Shown: positions 8,371 to 15,115 of the stretch, piece after piece
Layout: each line of letters opens with the position of its first letter
How positions within the stretch are numbered: position 1 is the first letter of the stretch
Assembly: GCF_030123325.1 (NCBI RefSeq)
Contig: NZ_CP126106.1
Span: 4,926,001 to 4,990,000 of the forward strand
Source: Peribacillus simplex
GTDB lineage: Bacteria > Bacillota > Bacilli > Bacillales > DSM-1321
Reading direction: 5' to 3'
Length of the DNA: 64,000 nucleotides
Notes under the pieces: model-generated
Databases searched by the model: none
Seen by the model: the letters and a program-made list of their open reading frames with translations, nothing else
What the model was told of the DNA's origin: nothing
Made by a program: the position numbers and the translations under genes

Positions 8371-8420
8371 TCATTAAGAAAAGGTTGCTTCAACAGCCTC
8401 CCTTATTGATGTAAAGCACG
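8371..8420 (+). repeat. Family-A repeat, middle and right part, abutting the IS110 right end
   Basis: AAGAAAAGGTTGCTTCAACAG and CCTCCCTTATTGATGTAAAGC are the inner hairpin and right-arm entry of family A. The preceding TTCATTAAG may belong either to the IS or to the repeat. Confidence 0.6.
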
Positions 8421-8447
8421 TATTCCCTGACTTTCTTTGAGTGTGGG

Positions 8448-8701
8448 GTGTTGAGAAAGTATCTTGCTGAAAAGATCGAGATTTATCTTTTTATTCAGCT
8501 ATCTAAGCCAAGTGAGTATCCAAATGTTTTAAAAATTTCTGCTGGAGATTACTGGTGTATCCAAAATAACGGCTGTCTATTGATTCTGCTACTGAAATTT
8601 TTAGTGAGGAATGGATATCTGATGACGAATTTTTTGCCACCGAATCTGAAATTTATGGGAATATGCTCTATCATCAATTGAAAAAAGAACTTCGAATATG
8701 A
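8448..8701 (+). pseudogene. Decayed regulator fragment, frameshifted
   Basis: The plus strand reads YLAEKIEIYLFIQLSKPSEY ... NVLKISAGDYWCIQ and then, in another frame, SATEIFSEEWISDDEFFATE ... LYHQLKKELRI with a stop at 8699-8701. Together they resemble the C-terminal effector-binding part of a MerR/GyrI-like regulator. The N-terminal DNA-binding part is missing, apparently replaced by the repeat and IS110 element upstream. The family call is tentative. Confidence 0.45.
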
Positions 8702-8735
8702 AAAACATAGGGAGATTTTAGTCTTCCTATGTTTT
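8701..8735 (+). terminator. Intrinsic terminator, possibly bidirectional
   Basis: AAAACATAGG and CCTATGTTTT pair around a 14-base loop. The hairpin follows the regulator remnant on the plus strand and also lies just after the stop of the small minus-strand gene at 8744. Confidence 0.75.
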
Positions 8736-8743
8736 CATTCATA

Positions 8744-8893
8744 TTATTTATCTGTTTGTTTTTGCTTCTTTTTCAAATACTCCGCACGTATTTTTTCAAG
8801 TTGCTGCTTTTTATCAAATTTGGCAGGCTTATGTTTTTCATGAAACTTTGTCACAGCTAACTGACCTTTGGTATCCAATTGATATTTTCCCAC
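8744..8893 (-). CDS. Small basic protein, 49 residues, unknown function
   Basis: I do not recognise the family. It reads MGKYQLDTKGQLAVTKFHEK followed by a lysine- and glutamine-rich helix-forming tail ending KQKQTDK, with no membrane segment. The GTG start at 8893 has AGGTG six bases upstream; a GTG three codons earlier is the alternative. A terminator follows the stop. The good ribosome binding site and terminator make it a credible gene. Confidence 0.6.
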   Translation of the reverse strand: MGKYQLDTKGQLAVTKFHEKHKPAKFDKKQQLEKIRAEYLKKKQKQTDK

Positions 8894-8982
8894 TTTGTTC
8901 ACCTACTTTTCTTGTCTTTAAAGAGAATCTATTCAACAAATATAATATACCTTATTTTACTGAATTAAACCTTATTACTTTA

Positions 8983-9228
8983 TTAGTGTACTGCTAACTT
9001 TGCATATATCAGTAAAAACATAAAAAAATTAGTAAAATAATTGGTATTCATTTCATTGCTATAATCAAAATAAAATGCCTTGATACTCTGCATAAGCCTC
9101 AATAATTCTATTTCTTGTTTGTTCCAGCTCTCTTCTAAAGGTCCAATTGTTCGGTAAATAAGGTTTAAAATATTAAAACAATCTAAGTCTACTCCATCTT
9201 TTAAATGGTTCTTAATGCTAATAACCAT
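8983..9228 (-). CDS. Hypothetical ORF, probably the 3' half of a frameshifted gene
   Basis: The 81 residues (starts MVISIKNHLKDGVDLDCF) include an internal LNLIYRTIGPLEESWNKQEI segment that looks like ordinary protein, and end in a hydrophobic stretch. Its start overlaps the end of the next ORF upstream (9218-9496) by 11 bases in another frame, and neither has a convincing ribosome binding site of its own. The two together may be one gene of about 165 codons broken by a frameshift. No family recognised. Confidence 0.3.
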   Translation of the reverse strand: MVISIKNHLKDGVDLDCFNILNLIYRTIGPLEESWNKQEIELLRLMQSIKAFYFDYSNEMNTNYFTNFFMFLLIYAKLAVH

Positions 9229-9496
9229 TACGTTCTCGTGATTTCAAAAGCCTTGAATTAATAGAGTCCAAGGCTTTTTTGTATATGGGTTCAGTTAATA
9301 TACCTTCTGGATGAAAAGAATAGAACAGGAATGACATCCAAAGTAAGACAAAGGGTTGCAATTCAAGATATATCCCTTTCGTCTTTTTGAACTTTACATT
9401 CAAATGGCAATATGTTAGATAAAACCATCTTGTTGAACTATCCTGCTCCTTTAGTATTAAAATCCGCTTAAATCTTCGGGATATACTGAGTGCCAT
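9218..9496 (-). CDS. Hypothetical ORF, probably the 5' half of a frameshifted gene
   Basis: The 92 residues (starts MALSISRRFKRILILKEQ) include a FVLLWMSFLFYSFHPEG segment and end in SRERNGY. The ribosome binding site is weak (no purine run before the ATG at 9496). See the overlapping ORF at 8983-9228; I suspect a single broken gene. Function unknown. Confidence 0.3.
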   Translation of the reverse strand: MALSISRRFKRILILKEQDSSTRWFYLTYCHLNVKFKKTKGIYLELQPFVLLWMSFLFYSFHPEGILTEPIYKKALDSINSRLLKSRERNGY

Positions 9497-9541
9497 TTGT
9501 GAATAATAAGTGTGTTAAACAATGGATTAAGGAGGACTTGC

Positions 9542-9700
9542 ATGCAACAGGATCACCAAGCTAAAAAGAATTCGGGATCAATTATGAAACCAGGATTTTC
9601 CGGAACTGATCCACAAAAAGTAAAACAACAAATCCAAAAAGATGTAAGCGCAGGACAAGGTGCAATGACTTCCCGAGAGGCAGGATCAATGCGCGATTAA
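9542..9700 (+). CDS. Small hydrophilic protein, 52 residues, possibly a spore protein
   Basis: It reads MQQDHQAKKNSGSIMKPGFS then GTDPQKVKQQIQKD and AGQGAMTSREAG. There is no membrane segment. The Q/K/S/G-rich composition and the KVKQQIQKD-AGQG pattern recall small acid-soluble spore proteins of the gamma type, but the match is weak and I do not assign it. TAAGGAGG lies 6 bases before the ATG at 9542, which rules out the longer TTG reading. A strong terminator follows the stop directly. Confidence 0.65.
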   Translation: MQQDHQAKKNSGSIMKPGFSGTDPQKVKQQIQKDVSAGQGAMTSREAGSMRD

Positions 9701-9724
9701 AAAACCACTCTGAGTGGTTTTTTA
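9698..9724 (+). terminator. Intrinsic terminator
   Basis: AAAACCACTC / GAGTGGTTTTTT stem-loop overlaps the stop codon of the small gene at 9542-9700. Confidence 0.9.
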
Positions 9725-9849
9725 TATGCTTGAACACAAGTTTCAAAAAGAATAAAAACAAGGTTAAATTAAGGTTTTTTGTAAATAAATACTTTCATTA
9801 CTTCATGCATACTATTCTTTGAAACAGCACATTATAAATCATGTCGATT

Positions 9850-10039
9850 TATTACTTTCAAAAAAGAGCATTCATACATGTATCCATGGTTTGCTTCGAT
9901 TTTATATATGATTGCCATGATACAAAAAAATATCAATGACCTTTTAATACCCGGAGATTCCGTCGGCCATGGCGCATTGTTGTTATTCGGTTCAATCCCG
10001 CTACCCCTGCTTATTATCTCAAGAGTAAAAGAGGAAAGT
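9850..10039 (+). pseudogene. Remnant of a GerB-type germination permease (3' end)
   Basis: The frame upstream of gerC reads YMYPWFASILYMIAMIQK, then INDLLIPGDSVGHGALLLFG and SIPLPLLIISRVK, which resembles the last one or two membrane segments of a GerAB-family permease. No further GerB sequence and no gerA lie upstream. It runs in frame into gerC without a stop. I read it as what is left of a gerA-gerB-gerC operon. Confidence 0.5.
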
Positions 10040-11257
10040 ATGAAACAATCACAAATCAATATACGGCCCCTCTTCCTTTCACTCTCCATTCTCTTATTCT
10101 TATCTCTTACAGGATGTTGGAGCACTCGTGAAATTGAAGAGCAAAGTTTAGGTATAGGTTTGGCCTTCGATAAAGGCAAGGAGTCCATCATTGAGAAAGA
10201 GTTTAATGAACAAAAGGAAGGATATTATTCAAAAGAAGACCTGATTACTTCAACCTATCAATTTATCACTCCAGAAGTTGCGAGTTCAACAACTAAACAA
10301 GCCGGACCACAGCAAAAATCTTATATGAATGTTTCCGAAACTGGAGATTCCGTCCATCAGATGATTCGTGAACTCTCATTAAAAGTTGAAAATCCCATAA
10401 CAAGTAATCATATGAAAGTGATTGTCATAGGTGAAGATCTTGCAAAATCGTTTAAATTGGAAAATTTACTTAATCAAGTTCTTCGTGATAATGAAATTAG
10501 ACCAAGCTGTCTTGTGCTCATTAGTAAAGGAAAAGCAAGCAAGACACTGGAAACAAAGACAGCAGGAGAGATTCCATCGTTTCGCCTGGTTGATATTATA
10601 GAAAATGCCTATCGAACAACGAGGATTTTACCCCCTATGCCGCAAATTAAAGTACAGAGCATGCTCCATTCAGGATCTAGTTTTCTGTTGCAAAAAGTAT
10701 TATCAGTGAATGGGCAAGTCAAACTTGCGGGAGCCGCCGTTATCGATGGAAAAACCCACAAAATGACCGGTGTTTTGAATGAGGAAGAACTGGATGGCGT
10801 AACGTGGATAACAGGCAAGGGTAAAGGCGGTGTAGTGAAAAGCTATGATAAAGAGACTGGTCAGCAGATTGTGTATGAGATAGAGTCCATGAAAAGCAGA
10901 ATTAAACCTCAAGTTAACGGAAACAACATCTCTTTTGATGTAAACATTGAATCAGAGGGAAGGCTATCTGAAACCTGGGTGGTTCCGGGAGATACTTTTA
11001 AAAATGAATTTCTAAAAAAAGCAGAAAAATCCTCTGAAAAAGAAGTGAAACGCTTGGTGAAGAATGTAGTAGAAAAAATGCAAAAAGAATACCAAGTGGA
11101 CGTTGCGGGCTTCGGAAATCAATTGAGAATTGAGAACCCCAAAGTATGGAAGAAGGTCAAAAAGGATTGGGACCAAACATTCAGTGAAACCCCGGTCAAC
11201 TTTAATGTAAAATTAACGATTAACAATTATGGAACATCAGGATCTGCAAAGAAGTGA
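10040..11257 (+). CDS. Ger(x)C family spore germination lipoprotein
   Basis: A GerAC-like lipoprotein of the germinant receptor in the spore inner membrane. The ATG at 10040 follows GAGG by 5 bases; the N-terminus is a lipoprotein signal ending in lipobox LTGC, then WSTREIEEQSLGIGLAFDKG, a hallmark of the family. The C-terminal two-thirds (residues about 200-400) matches the Spore_GerAC domain, ending in FNVKLTINNYG. At 405 residues it is full length. A GerB remnant precedes it and no gerA is present, so as an operon this receptor is incomplete; the protein might still work with orphan GerB permeases at 36787 and 48262, which is inference. Confidence 0.85.
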   Translation: MKQSQINIRPLFLSLSILLFLSLTGCWSTREIEEQSLGIGLAFDKGKESIIEKEFNEQKEGYYSKEDLITSTYQFITPEVASSTTKQAGPQQKSYMNVSETGDSVHQMIRELSLKVENPITSNHMKVIVIGEDLAKSFKLENLLNQVLRDNEIRPSCLVLISKGKASKTLETKTAGEIPSFRLVDIIENAYRTTRILPPMPQIKVQSMLHSGSSFLLQKVLSVNGQVKLAGAAVIDGKTHKMTGVLNEEELDGVTWITGKGKGGVVKSYDKETGQQIVYEIESMKSRIKPQVNGNNISFDVNIESEGRLSETWVVPGDTFKNEFLKKAEKSSEKEVKRLVKNVVEKMQKEYQVDVAGFGNQLRIENPKVWKKVKKDWDQTFSETPVNFNVKLTINNYGTSGSAKK

Positions 11258-11427
11258 AAACGTATCTAGAAAATAAAGAAAAGATGAAATCACACGAAAA
11301 AGTAACCTTGATTGGACAATTGTACAGCCTCCAATATGAACAAATGGACCTGCTGAAAGGCAATCTAAACTCGGAGATTTTCCCCCTTCAATTTATGAGG
11401 GAATTTACGTTAAGTACGATTGAATAA
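11254..11427 (+). CDS. Small ORF translationally coupled to gerC, 57 residues
   Basis: A GTG overlapping the gerC stop (GTGA) opens 57 codons containing KVTLIGQLYSLQYEQMDLLK and ending FMREFTLSTIE. An ATG ten codons in is the alternative start. The sequence is hydrophilic and protein-like. I do not recognise it; it may be a small gene or the tail of a decayed one. It is followed by a terminator. Confidence 0.4.
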   Translation: MKTYLENKEKMKSHEKVTLIGQLYSLQYEQMDLLKGNLNSEIFPLQFMREFTLSTIE

Positions 11428-11456
11428 GGCACGTATATAAAGCAATCTAAACATAT

Positions 11457-11498
11457 GAAAAGGGAGCAATGCAAAGTTTTAAGGCATCGCTCCCTTTA
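11457..11498 (+). terminator. Terminator after the gerC region
   Basis: AAAGGGAGC(AA)TGC and GCA(T)CGCTCCCTTT pair around an 11-base loop. The T tract is short. The stem could serve either strand. Confidence 0.6.
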
Positions 11499-11584
11499 CT
11501 CTATTTGAATTTATTGACATTCACTTTTACTACTAACTTCTCTAGTCTATCACTTATTCTTCATAGATTAACTTCCCTTATAAA

Positions 11585-11634
11585 ACTAACCTGACCCGTT
11601 ATTTCTATAAGACTTATTGTTGAGTTGACAAGTG
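11585..11634 (+). repeat. Dispersed repeat family A, left part
   Basis: ACTAACCTGACCCGTTATTTC followed by TATAAGACTTATTGTTGA matches the left arm of family A and resembles the copy next to the IS110 at 30755-30800. Confidence 0.6.
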
Positions 11635-11672
11635 AAGGAGGGAGCAGGATGGGGAAGATCATTAGAAAAGAT

Positions 11673-11698
11673 AGAAAAACGCCCCAAAAGAGGCGTTC
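11673..11698 (-). terminator. Intrinsic terminator of the small gene at 11702
   Basis: On the minus strand AACGCC-TCTTTTGG-GGCGTT is followed by TTTTC, directly after the stop codon. Confidence 0.8.
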
Positions 11699-11701
11699 AA
11701 C

Positions 11702-11851
11702 TTAATCATTTTTATTTATTTTACCGTCGTTCCCCTTGTCGATACCAGTGGCATTATTAACTATTTGTGGAAACAAGTTTAACCCCTGATCCAAAGCATT
11801 CATTGAATCGGCTTTTTGGCCGAGATTTTTTGATTTTTCTTGCTTTTTCAT
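11702..11851 (-). CDS. Small hydrophilic protein, 49 residues, unknown function
   Basis: It begins MKKQEKSKNLGQKADSMNAL, contains LNLFPQIVNNATG and ends KINKND. AGGAGG lies 8 bases before the ATG at 11851 and a terminator follows, so it is very probably expressed. There is no signal peptide or membrane segment. I do not recognise the family. Confidence 0.7.
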   Translation of the reverse strand: MKKQEKSKNLGQKADSMNALDQGLNLFPQIVNNATGIDKGNDGKINKND

Positions 11852-11950
11852 TTTTACCGCCTCCTAAAATTAGGATTCGTAGTAAATCAAAAAATATTCC
11901 AAAGTAATTTTTAAATGATGATGTTGCACAGTTCGAATAAACTATGCTGT

Positions 11951-12026
11951 TTAAACTAACCTGCCCCGATCGTTCCTTAAAGAAAAAGACAGCTCTTATC
12001 TTCAGCTATCGCACCCGTTGGTTCTA
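11951..12026 (+). repeat. Dispersed repeat family A, near full length
   Basis: Left arm AACTAACCTGCCCCGATCG, inner AAGAAAAAGACAGCTC, and right part ATCTTCAGCTATCGCACCCG are all present. Confidence 0.75.
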
Positions 12027-12113
12027 TAAGAAAGGCATCGTCTCCAATTTTATAAAATGCCCACCGTTAACTAAATAGGAATTCTTATAAACCTTGAGCA
12101 CTGATCTCTTAAG

Positions 12114-12971
12114 CTAATTATTTATTTCGAACCCGTTCACAAAGTATCCAATTGTTTCAAGCTCTTCTTCATTTAGCTCTCGTTTTAGCTTGAGTTGATA
12201 AGATTTCTTTATATCTTCAAAGCGTCCCTCATATTGTTCTGTCAATGTGGCTACAGTCCTTAATAGTATTGCTTCTTTCTGATATTCATCCTTCGATATT
12301 GGCTTCCAGTGGGATAGGACATAGATTTCAGCATCAAATTGATCGATTGTGTCTAATAATTGAATCGTACTTTGAGTCGTATAATTCCTTTTGTTTGAAT
12401 AGATATCTGCATAAATAGAGTCGCCAAGGAATAGTATTTTTTCTTCTTTGATATAGACAATGATAGAGTCTGGAGAATGATTGCCACCTACATGCTGCAA
12501 AAGACAAGATACTCCTCCTAGATCAAGCTCCATTCTCTGTTCAAAGGCTAAATCTGGTAATGAAATGATAATATTTCTTTCACTTCCAAATTCCTTTTTG
12601 ATTGCATTGGCACAAAATTCAATTTCCAATCCCGATTTCACTCGTTCTTCTAGAGCAGAATCTGTCCATTCGTACGAAACAAGATTCTTAATTTTAGCTT
12701 TCGTTTGAATAGAAGCAACAGACAGCATATTCAAAGCAGACAAACCAAAAATATGATCCCAGTGCCAATGTGTAAGTACAACGATGCTTGGAAGTGGAAT
12801 ACCTTGTTCTTTAAGCTCTTTAAGAAAACAATTAGCATGTGCTTCTGAATTTCCTGCATCAATCATTAACGATCTGTTATCTCCAACCACTACTCCTAGA
12901 ATAGGTCTATCCGTTTCTGAAACAGGTGTTTGATACCAACATCGATCGCTTATTTTTTCCAAAGTTTGCAT
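12114..12971 (-). CDS. MBL-fold metallo-hydrolase
   Basis: A metallo-beta-lactamase-fold hydrolase, substrate unknown. The metal motif HWHWDH is at about residue 92-97 (HxHxDH), followed by GGNHS (His ligand), LFLGDS (bridging Asp) and LSHWKP (last His). At 285 residues it has a C-terminal helical extension. The ATG follows AGGGGGAAAGTAT. It stands alone between repeats; the neighbouring sucrose operon is on the same strand but separated by a terminator and about 340 bases. It is not necessarily a beta-lactamase, since most of this fold act on esters, thioesters or phosphoesters. Confidence 0.85.
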   Translation of the reverse strand: MQTLEKISDRCWYQTPVSETDRPILGVVVGDNRSLMIDAGNSEAHANCFLKELKEQGIPLPSIVVLTHWHWDHIFGLSALNMLSVASIQTKAKIKNLVSYEWTDSALEERVKSGLEIEFCANAIKKEFGSERNIIISLPDLAFEQRMELDLGGVSCLLQHVGGNHSPDSIIVYIKEEKILFLGDSIYADIYSNKRNYTTQSTIQLLDTIDQFDAEIYVLSHWKPISKDEYQKEAILLRTVATLTEQYEGRFEDIKKSYQLKLKRELNEEELETIGYFVNGFEINN

Positions 12972-13312
12972 ATACTTTCCCCCTAAAGATACTATCCATC
13001 AGTAATTCCATAAGTATCTTAATAAACCCTTTGTCGCATTTTTAAAAGTTACCACGAATCTTTTAGCATTAAAAATCCCCCAAATATTAGATCGTTTGTT
13101 ATCATACAATTCTTCAATTTATTTGAATTTCCCTTTGTAAAATGAAAAAGTTCTTATGGAACTATCCTGCCCCTAGTTCATTAAGCAAAAAGGTCACCAA
13201 ATGGTAGCCCCGGAAAACTGCTGTAATAATATACGTGCAAAATAGCACTTAAAATAAGTGAAAATTATCACCCTAAAGTAACACAATTCCGTTAAGTTAT
13301 GATACCTACTTA
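12972..13312 (+). other. Gene-free region holding one family-A repeat
   Basis: I find no gene here. The AT-rich sequence contains a family-A repeat at 13157-13216, and otherwise nothing I can name. Confidence 0.5.
13157..13216 (+). repeat. Dispersed repeat family A, left and middle part
   Basis: GGAACTATCCTGCCCCTAG and TTCATTAAGCAAAAAGGTCACC; note that TTCATTAAG here is the same string as found at the right tip of the IS110 elements. Confidence 0.65.
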
Positions 13313-13344
13313 GTTAAAATAAAAACACCCCATTTCTGGGGGTG
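13313..13344 (-). terminator. Terminator of the sucrose operon
   Basis: On the minus strand CACCCC(C)AGAAATGGGGTG is followed by TTTTTATTTT, about 60 bases past the EIIA stop codon. Confidence 0.85.
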
Positions 13345-13406
13345 GACATCTCTTGGTCATATGTTCTTTAGTTCTTTAACGAGTTTCTTCTATTTTAATC
13401 ATTCTC

Positions 13407-13904
13407 CTATTTTAAGGTAACTACCAGAACGGTCGTTTTACCGGCTACAGATTGTCCACTATAGTGATACTCTAAATGTGTCACAATGTCTCCATTGGTA
13501 ATGATCATCGGTGTAATAGTACTTGATGCTTTTTCCTTTACCAGTTCAAGGCTGTAGGTGACCAATATGTCTCCTGCTTTAACCTGGTCACCTTCTGCCA
13601 CACAAACGGAAAACCCTTCTCCTTTCATGTTAACCGTGTCCAATCCAATATGAATCAATATTTCCAGCCCTTCTGCCGTTTCCAATGCAATGGCATGCTT
13701 CGTCGGGAAGACATTGATGACTTTTGCATCAGCCGGCGCCACTACCTTCCCTTCGATAGGAAAAAAAGCAATACCATCTCCCATCATTTTCTGTGAAAAA
13801 ACTGGATCCGGTACATCTTCAAGCTTTAAAATTTCTCCTTCAATTGGCGATACTAATTTTATTTCCGAAATTTTTGTTTTTTTTCCAAATAAGTTTTTTA
13901 ACAA
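13407..13904 (-). CDS. PTS glucose-type EIIA component
   Basis: A phosphocarrier that passes phosphate from HPr to a glucose/sucrose-type EIIB. The 165-residue sequence is a complete EIIA-Glc domain: the phospho-His is in ILIHIGLDTV (His85) with its partner His70 in PTKHA. The TTG start at 13904 has GGAGGT 6 bases upstream. It lies last in the sucrose operon. ScrA (16658-18106) carries only B and C domains, so this EIIA is the natural phosphate donor. An EIIB remnant directly upstream suggests it was once part of, or next to, another EIIBC gene. Confidence 0.9.
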   Translation of the reverse strand: MLKNLFGKKTKISEIKLVSPIEGEILKLEDVPDPVFSQKMMGDGIAFFPIEGKVVAPADAKVINVFPTKHAIALETAEGLEILIHIGLDTVNMKGEGFSVCVAEGDQVKAGDILVTYSLELVKEKASSTITPMIITNGDIVTHLEYHYSGQSVAGKTTVLVVTLK

Positions 13905-13985
13905 GGTAATACCTCCAATTATTTTTAATATTCTGGCTGAACAGCAAATTTCTTAAGCAATCACTTTTTTGATTTATTCTTTTAG

Positions 13986-14122
13986 CTAGTCTGATTTCGG
14001 TCCAAAAATTGCCTAGATGTTATTTCCTACCTCCAAAACGCCTGCAGCTCCAAGGCCCTTTAATAGGTCCTTATCAACTTAGCAAGCCAATCGGTCGGTA
14101 CTTTTCCGTTTAGGGCAGGCGC
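13986..14122 (-). pseudogene. Remnant of a PTS EIIB domain
   Basis: Directly after scrK the minus strand reads NGKVPTDWLAKLI and then, in shifted frames, KGLGAAGVLEVGNNI and AIFGPKSD followed by a stop. That is the C-terminal end of a glucose-type EIIB domain with a frameshift and at least one stop. It is only about 45 codons long and cannot be functional. Confidence 0.6.
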
Positions 14123-14124
14123 CA

Positions 14125-15099
14125 TTATTGATCGATTTGCTGAAGTTGATAAATCGCTTCTTTGGCCGGAATGGAAGAGATTGCTCCTTTTCCAGTCGTA
14201 GTAAGAGCGCCACTAGCATTTGCAAAGCTTAGGATTTCTTGGTGATGAAGTTCAAGAACTTCTTCCAGATTTCCTTGCCGAACGTCTTTTTCTAATAACT
14301 GATACAGCAAGCCTCCGATAAATGCATCCCCAGCCCCTGTTGTATCCTGTACGCCTACGCGATACCCGGTTGATTCGTATTTTTTACCTCTTACATATAA
14401 TTCAGCACCTTGAGCTCCTTTTGTATAAATTACTGCTTTAACAGCACCAGTAAATAACGAAGAAACTGCTTTTTCTTTGTCAGTAATCCCGGTAATAAAC
14501 TCAAGCTCTTCATCAGAAATTTTCACAATATGAACCATTGGAACAAACTCTAAAATCGTTTTCCGGCATTCTTCAGGATCAGTCCAAAGCGGAAGGCGGA
14601 CATTTGGGTCAAAGCTGATGATTCCGCCTTTTGCTTTTACAGAAGTAATGGCTTTCACATGTGCATGCTTCATAGGACTTTCCACTAAATCGACTGAACA
14701 GAAGTGGAGGAGGTCGCCGTTTGCAAACCAGCTATCGTTAATTTCAGTCTCATGAAGCAGCAAATCTGCAGAAGGATTGCGGTAGAAAGAGAAATCACGT
14801 TCACCATTTTCAAGCAAAGATACAAAAGCAAGGCCTGTGTTGGCTTCATTCGTTCTCGTAATTTTATCTATTTTCACGCCGGCTTGCTGCAATTGTTCTA
14901 AAAGAAAGTCCCCAAATGAATCCATTCCGAGCTTAGTAATTATCGATGCATTGCCGCCATTTCTGGCAACTGATACAGCAACATTCGCTGGAGCGCCTCC
15001 TGGAGCACGCTCGAATTCCATTACATCTTTTAGTGCGATTCCTTTTTGAAGGGGGATAAAATCAATTAATACTTCACCGATTGCATATAAATTTCTCAT
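14125..15099 (-). CDS. scrK: Fructokinase, PfkB family
   Basis: Phosphorylates the fructose released from sucrose-6-phosphate to fructose-6-phosphate. The 324-residue protein has the PfkB N-terminal signature (GGAPANVAVSVARNGG near residue 34-49) and the C-terminal ATP/active-site signature DTTGAGDAFIGG with the catalytic Asp near residue 255. It starts 16 bases after the sacA stop with AGAGGTAAGG upstream. Its place in the operon supports fructose over other PfkB substrates. Confidence 0.9.
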   Translation of the reverse strand: MRNLYAIGEVLIDFIPLQKGIALKDVMEFERAPGGAPANVAVSVARNGGNASIITKLGMDSFGDFLLEQLQQAGVKIDKITRTNEANTGLAFVSLLENGERDFSFYRNPSADLLLHETEINDSWFANGDLLHFCSVDLVESPMKHAHVKAITSVKAKGGIISFDPNVRLPLWTDPEECRKTILEFVPMVHIVKISDEELEFITGITDKEKAVSSLFTGAVKAVIYTKGAQGAELYVRGKKYESTGYRVGVQDTTGAGDAFIGGLLYQLLEKDVRQGNLEEVLELHHQEILSFANASGALTTTGKGAISSIPAKEAIYQLQQIDQ

Positions 15100-15115
15100 A
15101 CCTTACCTCTCGCTT

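Larger units (their letters stand above)
6591..8379 (+). mobile_element. IS110-family insertion sequence, copy 1 (1789 bp)
   Basis: The span 6591-8379 is repeated at 28971-30759 in inverse orientation with the same length. In the parts I compared I noted one base difference (near 8293). It has one transposase gene, a left non-coding end of about 112 bases and a long right non-coding end of about 400 bases. A short subterminal inverted repeat occurs as CCCTCAGT (6640-6647) and ACTGAGGG (8360-8367). IS110/IS1111 elements use a DEDD recombinase guided by a bridge RNA; the long right end suggests the IS1111-like arrangement. Exact tips cannot be fixed because both copies abut family-A repeat sequence. 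Confidence 0.9.

Noticed and set aside
9832..10191. 119-codon minus-strand frame over the start of gerC
   Set aside because: It is antisense to the gerB remnant and the gerC signal peptide, with unlikely composition.
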